From positions 1 through 5,044 of the forward strand of contig JAMDCE010000598.1 of NCBI GenBank assembly GCA_023489135.1: 5,044 nucleotides of DNA. The letters run 5' to 3'. Positions 1 to 5,044 of this stretch are shown one piece after another. This stretch comes from Chloroflexota bacterium (GTDB lineage: Bacteria > Chloroflexota > Chloroflexia > JAMDCE01). The notes beneath the pieces are model-generated. The model was not told the origin of the DNA and did not search any database. It worked only from the letters and a program-made list of their open reading frames with translations. Position numbers and translations under genes: made by a program. Every line of letters begins with the position of its first letter. Positions within the stretch are counted from its first letter, which is position 1.

Positions 1-2534
1 TATCTCGGGCCTTGCCGGATGTCCGCGACGGCCTGAAGCCGGTCCATCGCCGCATCCTCTACGCGATGAACGACCTGTCATTGCACTACAATTCCCCCTA
101 CAAAAAGAGCGCTCGTATCGTCGGAGAGGTCCTTGGCAAGTATCACCCCCACGGTGACACCGCGGTCTACGACACCATGGTGCGGCTCGCCCAAGATTTC
201 TCGATGCGCTACCTTCTGGTGGACGGTCAGGGCAACTTCGGGTCGGTGGATGGTGACAGCCCCGCGGCCATGCGATACACCGAGGCGCGGATGTCCGCCA
301 TCGCCGAGGAACTGCTGGTCGATATCGACAAGGATACGGTCGATTTCATTCCCAATTTCGATGCCTCTCTCCAAGAACCATCGGTTCTACCCGGGCGCTT
401 CCCTAACCTACTCCTGAATGGTGCCTCCGGCATCGCCGTGGGAATGGCGACAAACATCCCTCCCCATAATCTGAATGAGGTCTGCGACGGGATAATGCAC
501 CTCATCGACAATCCGGAGGCCACGCCCGACGAGCTCGGCGAAATCATCACCGGGCCGGATTTCCCCACCGGTGGAATTATCCTCGGTCTCGACGGCATCA
601 AGTCCGCCTACAGCACGGGCAAAGGGCTGGTGACCATCCGGGCCAAGGCCCACATCGAGGAAGGCAAGGGCAGCCGGTTCAACATCGTGGTCTCGGAGCT
701 TCCGTACCAGGTCAACAAGGCCAGCCTCGTGGAGAAGATCGCCTCGCTGGTCAAGGACGGCCGGATCGACGGCATCTCCGACCTGCGTGATGAATCGGAC
801 CGCACGGGAATGCGGGTGGTTATAGAACTCAAGCGCGACGGGCGCCCGACCAAGGTCCTCAACCAGCTTTTTAAATACACTCAGATGCAGACTACCTTCG
901 GGGTGAACATGCTGGCTCTGGTGGACGGAGTTCAGCCGCGCGTGCTCACGCTCAGGCGACTCCTCCAACACTACGTCGATTACCGTCATGAAGTCATCGC
1001 TCGCCGCAGCCGCTATGAGTTGGAGAAAGCGCGCCAGAGAGCCCATATCTTGGAGGGCTTGAAGATCGCTTTGGACAACCTGGACAAGGTGATTGCCACC
1101 ATCCGAGCCTCGCGCACCGTGGAGACCGCCCGCCAGAACCTGATGAAGGATTTCAGACTCTCCGAGGCGCAGGCCCAAGCGATTCTGGAGATGCAGTTGC
1201 GACGTCTTGCCGCTCTGGAGCGCCAGAAGATCGAGAATGAATACGCTGAAGTTATCAAACAGATCGCCTTTTTGGAGGACTTGCTGGCCAACCCTCAAAA
1301 GATCCTCTATCTGATTAAAGACGATCTGAAGGATCTCAAGCAGAAGTATGGCGACGTTCGCCGGACGCATATTACCGAGGAAGCCGGTGAACTCAGCGAG
1401 GCCGACCTCATTCCCGACCACGACGTGCTGGTGAGCATCACCAATCGAGGATACATCAAAAGGCTCCCCCGGGATACTTACAAACCGCAGCGCCGTGGCG
1501 GGCGCGGGATAACGGGTATGGTCACCCGCGAAACCGATGCCGTCCAGCACCTCCTGGCCTGCAACACTCACGACAATATTCTCTTCTTCACCAATAAAGG
1601 CAGGGTTTTTCAGTTGAAGGCCCATCAGGTGCCTGACGCTAGCCGCACCGCTAAAGGCTTGCCGCTCATCAACTTGATCTCCATCGATCAAAATGAATTG
1701 GTGACGAAGGCCATCGCCGTCGACGATTTCACTAAGGCCGAGTTCCTGGTGATGGCCACCAGACAGGGGCGAATCAAGCGGACGGCCCTGGAGGACTACG
1801 CTTCAGTGCGCTCCAGTGGCATCATCGCGATGCTGCTGGAGGAGGGTGATCAGGTCGCCGGCGTACGCCTGACCAACGGCAAGGAAGACATCATCATGGT
1901 AACCGAGCAGGGACAGGGTATCCGGTTCTCTGAGGATCAGGTGCGTCCCATGGGTCGGGCCACAACGGGTGTGAACGGCATCAAGCTCAGGAACAAAGAT
2001 GCCATCGTCGCAATGGACGTGACAAGTCCAGATGCCGACCTTCTGGTAATCACTTCGGCAGGGTTCGGCAAGCGGACATCTATCAAAGACTACCCGGTGC
2101 AGGGTCGAGCCGGCGGTGGGGTAATCGCGATCAATCTGGTCAAGGGTATGGGCATCGTCGCGGCGGCACGCTTAGTCAAGGCCACGGACGATTTGATGAT
2201 TATCTCCGAGCACGGATTAGTGATTCGCCTGATGGCCGACTCCATCTCCCGCCAGGGCCGGAACACACGAGGGGTCAGCCTGATGAACATGAGGGAGGGC
2301 GATAGGGTCGCCTCCATAGCCTGTATTGATGGTCAGTGCGACCCTCAAACGGCGATTCCGGCCAGCCTCTTCTCGGGAACCGCGAGAAGTGTTGAGATCG
2401 GGACGGGCAAGGAGCCCTCGACCAAGGCTGATTCGCGGAAAAAGGAAATTACCCCCACAAAAGAAGCCAAAATCGGGAAGTTAACGCCCTCAAAGAAACC
2501 AGAGACTGGAAGACCCGCCCCCAAGAAGAAGTGA
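1..2534 (+). CDS. gyrA: DNA gyrase subunit A, 5'-truncated by the window edge
   Basis: GyrA is the DNA-breaking and rejoining subunit of DNA gyrase, the A2B2 type II topoisomerase that introduces negative supercoils using ATP. The frame is open from the left edge; bases 3-11 read S-R-A just before [14 protein letters not shown], so about 30 N-terminal residues are missing compared with E. coli. Numbering L at base 12 as residue 1, the catalytic tyrosine is Y89 in AAMRYTEAR (E. coli Y122). The quinolone-resistance region reads [10 protein letters not shown] (45-54), with Thr at the E. coli S83 site and Asp at the D87 site. A coiled-coil stretch spans about 325-450 and lacks the E. coli insertion. 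The C-terminal DNA-wrapping domain (about 465-772) shows six repeated blade motifs, and the GyrA box QRRGGRG (493-499) supports GyrA over ParC. Residues about 797-840 form a lysine-rich tail. The TGA stop is at 2532-2534. Confidence 0.97.
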   Translation, partial: SRALPDVRDGLKPVHRRILYAMNDLSLHYNSPYKKSARIVGEVLGKYHPHGDTAVYDTMVRLAQDFSMRYLLVDGQGNFGSVDGDSPAAMRYTEARMSAIAEELLVDIDKDTVDFIPNFDASLQEPSVLPGRFPNLLLNGASGIAVGMATNIPPHNLNEVCDGIMHLIDNPEATPDELGEIITGPDFPTGGIILGLDGIKSAYSTGKGLVTIRAKAHIEEGKGSRFNIVVSELPYQVNKASLVEKIASLVKDGRIDGISDLRDESDRTGMRVVIELKRDGRPTKVLNQLFKYTQMQTTFGVNMLALVDGVQPRVLTLRRLLQHYVDYRHEVIARRSRYELEKARQRAHILEGLKIALDNLDKVIATIRASRTVETARQNLMKDFRLSEAQAQAILEMQLRRLAALERQKIENEYAEVIKQIAFLEDLLANPQKILYLIKDDLKDLKQKYGDVRRTHITEEAGELSEADLIPDHDVLVSITNRGYIKRLPRDTYKPQRRGGRGITGMVTRETDAVQHLLACNTHDNILFFTNKGRVFQLKAHQVPDASRTAKGLPLINLISIDQNELVTKAIAVDDFTKAEFLVMATRQGRIKRTALEDYASVRSSGIIAMLLEEGDQVAGVRLTNGKEDIIMVTEQGQGIRFSEDQVRPMGRATTGVNGIKLRNKDAIVAMDVTSPDADLLVITSAGFGKRTSIKDYPVQGRAGGGVIAINLVKGMGIVAAARLVKATDDLMIISEHGLVIRLMADSISRQGRNTRGVSLMNMREGDRVASIACIDGQCDPQTAIPASLFSGTARSVEIGTGKEPSTKADSRKKEITPTKEAKIGKLTPSKKPETGRPAPKKK

Positions 2535-2558
2535 GCGGGCCCTTCTCGCCGGACATCC

Positions 2559-2590
2559 GTCCCCAGCTTGATCGCAGGTTGGGGACTTTC
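2559..2590 (+). terminator. Probable intrinsic terminator after gyrA
   Basis: This hairpin lies 24 bases past the gyrA stop. The arm GTCCCCA (2559-2565) pairs perfectly with TGGGGAC (2580-2586). The stem can extend by GCTT (2566-2569) with AGGT (2576-2579), using two G-U wobbles, which leaves the six-base loop GATCGC. Only three T's (2587-2589) follow before C, so the U-tract is weak and termination may be partial. Its position between gyrA and a separate promoter fits a transcription-unit boundary. The pairing is seen in the sequence; the function is inferred. Confidence 0.55.
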
Positions 2591-2646
2591 CATAGGTTGG
2601 ACACCTTCGCTGCGCCGTGGAGTGAAATCCAAAGGCCCTTGCTGAA

Positions 2647-2655
2647 TGGTATAAT
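2647..2655 (+). promoter_or_regulatory. Extended -10 promoter for the MscS-like gene
   Basis: TGGTATAAT matches the extended -10 consensus TGnTATAAT exactly, with the TATAAT hexamer at 2650-2655. No TTGACA-like -35 box lies at the usual 16-18 base spacing (the 17-base site reads ATCCAA). This is typical of extended -10 promoters used by the housekeeping sigma factor. Transcription would start near 2661-2663, leaving a leader of only about 18 bases before the ATG at 2680. The match is seen directly; promoter activity is inferred. Confidence 0.6.
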
Positions 2656-2679
2656 GAGCGAAATAATCTGACTAGAGCC

Positions 2680-3462
2680 ATGCAACAACTAATCGGCGTC
2701 GATATTGGGAACTTAATCGGTATCCAGAACCTACCGGAATTGGTCGGCAGCATCATCAAGGCCATCATAATCCTGATCGTGGCCCTGGTGATCGCCCGCC
2801 TGGGCCGGAGAGCCATTCAGAAGACGATGGTGAAGGCTCGGGCCGATCGCGACCTGGCCACTTTGCTGGGTAATATTGTGTACGCTTCCGTCTTCTTCCT
2901 GGCCGCGGTCGCCGTTCTACAGGTTTTTGGGATCAACCTGACAGCGGTCGTGGCCACGCTGGGCGTGATCGGCCTGGCTGTGACGTTCTCGGTACAGGAT
3001 TTGCTAAAGAACTTCGTCGCAGGAACTTACCTTTTGCTGGAACGGCCGTTCAGGATTGGCGACAGGATCAGGGTGAGAGACATTGATGGGTCTATCGAAA
3101 GCGTCGAGTTCAGAACCACCATCCTCAGAACCGATAGTGGCCTCCAGGTGGTCGTACCCAACGCCATCATGTTCAGCGAGATCCTGACCAACAAGAGCGT
3201 CTACGGAGTCCAGCAAGTGACCCTGCGAATGGAGATGCCGCAGGAGGATCTGGAAAAAGTCCAGGGCCAGGCGGAAGCGATTCTCTCACAGCACGCCCAG
3301 GTGCTGTCCGCCCCCGAGCCTCGCGCTACTCTGGAAGGGTTTACCGATGGTAAGCTGGTAGTGCGGCTGGAATTCTGGGTATCGGCCGGCACAACCTTCG
3401 GGGCCGAGACGATACTCTCTCTTCAAAAGGCATTTCCTGGAGCCAATCTAGTCGTCACGTGA
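2680..3462 (+). CDS. Small-conductance mechanosensitive ion channel, MscS family
   Basis: This is a 260-residue inner-membrane channel of the MscS family, which opens under membrane tension and releases solutes during hypo-osmotic shock. Hydrophobic segments lie at about 22-40 (TM1), 63-83 (TM2) and 87-105 (TM3, pore-lining). TM3 aligns with E. coli MscS: L99 and F103 fall on the gate residues L105 and L109, Q106 on Q112, N111 on N117, and D107 replaces the hinge G113. The beta domain follows with the signature RPFRIGD (122-128) and a VPN motif (159-161), then an alpha/beta cytoplasmic domain (about 178-260). The protein stops about where the last cytoplasmic strand (FPYPQ region of E. coli MscS) should begin; no frameshifted continuation is visible. 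The ATG at 2680 is the only standard start after the in-frame TGA at 2623-2625. No strong Shine-Dalgarno precedes it. The family is clear; ion selectivity and conductance cannot be read from the sequence. Confidence 0.93.
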   Translation: MQQLIGVDIGNLIGIQNLPELVGSIIKAIIILIVALVIARLGRRAIQKTMVKARADRDLATLLGNIVYASVFFLAAVAVLQVFGINLTAVVATLGVIGLAVTFSVQDLLKNFVAGTYLLLERPFRIGDRIRVRDIDGSIESVEFRTTILRTDSGLQVVVPNAIMFSEILTNKSVYGVQQVTLRMEMPQEDLEKVQGQAEAILSQHAQVLSAPEPRATLEGFTDGKLVVRLEFWVSAGTTFGAETILSLQKAFPGANLVVT

Positions 3463-3507
3463 TCTGATTCACCCGGCAAAGTAGACGAGCTCTTGGGCGA
3501 AATGCCT

Positions 3508-3549
3508 GCAATGTCGATTCCAGCACCAGACAAGCGCACAGCAATGTCG
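3508..3549. repeat. 9-base direct repeat GCAATGTCG in the mscS-tldD gap
   Basis: GCAATGTCG occurs at 3508-3516 and again at 3541-3549, with starts 33 bases apart, or roughly three helical turns. It lies in the 119-base gap (3463-3581) upstream of tldD, where I see no good -35/-10 pair and no terminator hairpin. It could be a two-site operator or simply chance. The identity is seen; any role is speculative. Confidence 0.3.
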
Positions 3550-3581
3550 GGGTAGAGCTAGAGGACACAAAGGAGACAACT

Positions 3582-4946
3582 ATGCGGGACCTCTTCAGCG
3601 AAGCGATCAAGGGGCACCGAGCAGATTACATAGAGATTCGCGTTGAGCGCGGAGAGAGCACCAGAATCACCTACCGGGGAAAGCAGTTGGAAGACATCGC
3701 CCGTGGGACTTCCCTGGGCGGCAACGTTCGGGCGCTGGTTAAGGGAGGATGGGGGTTTGTATCCTTCAATGACCTCAGCGACCTGAGAAGGAGGGTTGCG
3801 CTCGCGGTTCGAGAAGCGCGTCTAACTGGCCAGAAGAAGAGCCAACTGGCCGAGGTCGAGCCTGTCGTAGACGTCGTCAAAGCGCAGATCACCAGGGATC
3901 CGACGACGGTCCCGACCGCTGAAAAGAAGAAATTGCTGGACGAGTATAACGAGATCGTCTGGTCAGGAGGACCCGAAATCCAGACGTCAGTGGTTCGCTA
4001 CAACGACAATCGCCGCACGGTCTACCTGGCGACCTCACAGGGAACTTACATCGAGCAGGATAAGTTGGATATTGGTGCGTTGATCCTGGCCATTGCTCGC
4101 AAAGATGGCAACGTACAACAAGCCTTTGTGAGTCAGGGTAGCAATCACGACTACGGTGCCGTCGCCGGTCTCCACGATGAGATTCGGGAGACGACCAAGC
4201 ACGCCATCGATCTGCTCTCGGCCCCTTACGCCAAAGCGGGCGAATACACCGTGATCGCGGACCCTCAAGTAGCGGGGCTGTTTGTACACGAAGCCTTTGG
4301 CCACCTCTCTGAAGCCGATCACGTTTACGAGAATGAGCGACTTCGAGAGATTATGGTGCTAGGCAAGCGCTTTGGTGGCGATCATCTGAATATCCTGGAC
4401 GGCGCCGCCGTGCCTGGTTTGAGAGGCTCCTACAAGTATGACGACGAGGGGACTCCTGCAACTAACACTCACCTGATCAAACAGGGAATACTCGTCGGCC
4501 GTCTGCACTCTCGGGAAACGGCAGCGGAAATGGGCGAGAGGCCGACTGGCAACGCTCGCGCTCTGAATTACCGGTTCCGACCCATCGTGCGGATGACCAA
4601 CACCTACATCGCGCCTGGCACGAGTAGTTTCGAAGAGATGATCGCCGACGTTAAAGAGGGTGTGTACGTGAAGCGAGCCACCGGTGGTGAGACGGCTATG
4701 GAAATGTTCACCTTCGGGGTCAACGAGGCCTATATGATCAGAAACGGCCAGATTGCCGAGCCGGTACAGGGCGTCACCCTCTCCGGCAATGTCTTTGTTA
4801 CACTGGCCAATATCGACGCGATTGGCGACGACATGATCTTTCACCAGTCGGCGGGGGGTTGTGGGAAGGATGGGCAGGTTCCTTTGCCGGTATCAGAGGG
4901 GAGCGGCCACATCAGAATTCGCCAGTGCGTCGTAGGAGGAAGGTAG
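3582..4946 (+). CDS. tldD: TldD, catalytic subunit of the TldD/TldE metalloprotease
   Basis: TldD is the zinc-bearing, active half of the cytoplasmic TldD/TldE protease. In E. coli the complex degrades unfolded or short peptides, removes the microcin B17 leader and helps degrade the antitoxin CcdA. The 454-residue protein is near the family size (E. coli 481). The metal motif HExxxH is intact as HEAFGH (236-241). The third zinc ligand expected from E. coli (C454) matches C427 in GGCGKDGQ. Other family landmarks are RMTNTYIAPG (337-346) and FTFGVNEAYMI (376-386). The N-terminal part (about 1-200) is the less conserved alpha/beta domain. The ATG at 3582 is chosen because AGGAG lies at 3571-3575, six bases upstream, and the N-terminus aligns with the family. 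tldE/pmbA follows after 29 bases, indicating an operon. Nothing suggests damage or transfer. The native substrate is unknown. Confidence 0.95.
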   Translation: MRDLFSEAIKGHRADYIEIRVERGESTRITYRGKQLEDIARGTSLGGNVRALVKGGWGFVSFNDLSDLRRRVALAVREARLTGQKKSQLAEVEPVVDVVKAQITRDPTTVPTAEKKKLLDEYNEIVWSGGPEIQTSVVRYNDNRRTVYLATSQGTYIEQDKLDIGALILAIARKDGNVQQAFVSQGSNHDYGAVAGLHDEIRETTKHAIDLLSAPYAKAGEYTVIADPQVAGLFVHEAFGHLSEADHVYENERLREIMVLGKRFGGDHLNILDGAAVPGLRGSYKYDDEGTPATNTHLIKQGILVGRLHSRETAAEMGERPTGNARALNYRFRPIVRMTNTYIAPGTSSFEEMIADVKEGVYVKRATGGETAMEMFTFGVNEAYMIRNGQIAEPVQGVTLSGNVFVTLANIDAIGDDMIFHQSAGGCGKDGQVPLPVSEGSGHIRIRQCVVGGR

Positions 4947-4964
4947 AAGCCCGAATACGGCTTC

Positions 4965-4968
4965 GGAG
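4965..4968 (+). promoter_or_regulatory. Ribosome binding site of tldE/pmbA
   Basis: GGAG sits seven bases before the ATG at 4976, within the 29-base gap after the tldD stop. It fixes the start of a gene that has only 23 codons in the window and makes the downstream frame credible. No promoter or terminator fits in the gap, so translation is expected from a tldD-tldE message. Confidence 0.7.
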
Positions 4969-4975
4969 AATTGCG

Positions 4976-5044
4976 ATGGAAGAGATCCTGGAGTTAGCCA
5001 AGAAAAGAGTTGATGAGGCTGAAGTCTACAGAGTCACCAGTGAG
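4976..5044 (+). CDS. pmbA: TldE/PmbA, N-terminal fragment cut by the window edge
   Basis: The frame starting at ATG 4976 reads MEEILELAKKRVDEAEVYRV and stays open through 23 codons to the last base. The pattern of a short amphipathic helix followed by D-E-A-E-V-Y resembles the usual N-terminus of PmbA/TldE proteins. TldE is homologous to TldD but lacks the metal site; it forms a heterodimer with TldD and is needed for its protease activity. The assignment rests on this short N-terminus plus the position immediately behind tldD, where this partner is commonly found. A second TldD-like paralog cannot be excluded from so few residues. Confidence 0.8.
   Translation, partial: MEEILELAKKRVDEAEVYRVTSE

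Noticed and set aside
408..1691. A 427-codon open frame on the minus strand inside gyrA
   Set aside because: It lies wholly opposite the conserved gyrA coding sequence, its translation resembles no family I know, and it reads as the GC-driven shadow of the gyrA codons.
1..2534. Topoisomerase IV subunit A (ParC) instead of GyrA
   Set aside because: The GyrA box QRRGGRG and the full six-blade wrapping domain favour gyrase A. The neighbouring gyrB or parE genes, which could confirm this, are outside the window.
2597..2603. TTGGACA as a -35 element for the MscS-like gene
   Set aside because: It lies about 46 bases before the TATAAT box, much too far for a sigma-70 promoter.
3455..3462. Perfect 8-base palindrome TCACGTGA overlapping the stop codon of the channel gene
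   Set aside because: It is short, has no T run behind it and no second copy in the window, so neither a terminator nor an operator can be supported.
3493..3521. Possible tldD promoter with TTGGGC as a -35 box
   Set aside because: The hexamer 17 bases downstream reads GATTCC, far from TATAAT, so the pair is not convincing.
4359..4844. A 161-codon open frame on the minus strand inside tldD
   Set aside because: It is antisense to well-conserved TldD sequence and has no recognisable domain; it is a shadow frame.

Overview
The window carries four protein genes, all on the + strand. They are the 3' end of a DNA gyrase subunit A gene (gyrA), a small MscS-type mechanosensitive channel gene, a complete tldD metalloprotease gene, and the first 23 codons of its partner tldE/pmbA. 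It looks like an ordinary bacterial chromosomal housekeeping region. I see no mobile element, CRISPR array, RNA gene or phage sequence.

The organism is a bacterium with moderately GC-rich DNA. The GyrA lacks the long insertion that the E. coli protein has in its coiled-coil region, so it is not an enteric-type gyrase. The overall wording of GyrA reminds me of Chloroflexota (Dehalococcoidia-like) proteins. That is an impression from memory rather than a search, and the phylum should be treated as tentative.

Layout: gyrA enters from the left edge already in frame, about 30 residues after its expected start, and runs to 2534. A GC-rich hairpin with a short T run (2559-2590) is a plausible gyrA terminator. 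A consensus extended -10 box (2647-2655) then precedes the MscS-like gene (2680-3462), which has almost no leader and no clear Shine-Dalgarno. A 119-base gap follows, with no convincing promoter or terminator but with a 9-base direct repeat. tldD (3582-4946) starts behind a good AGGAG. tldE/pmbA starts 29 bases after the tldD stop and runs off the right edge.

TldD and TldE normally form one heteromeric protease, so the last two genes very probably act together and are co-transcribed. GyrA and the channel have no evident functional link to them or to each other. The most distinctive details are a lysine-rich C-terminal tail on GyrA, where E. coli GyrA has an acidic one, and a channel protein that ends before the last strand of the MscS fold. 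No new multi-gene system is apparent.
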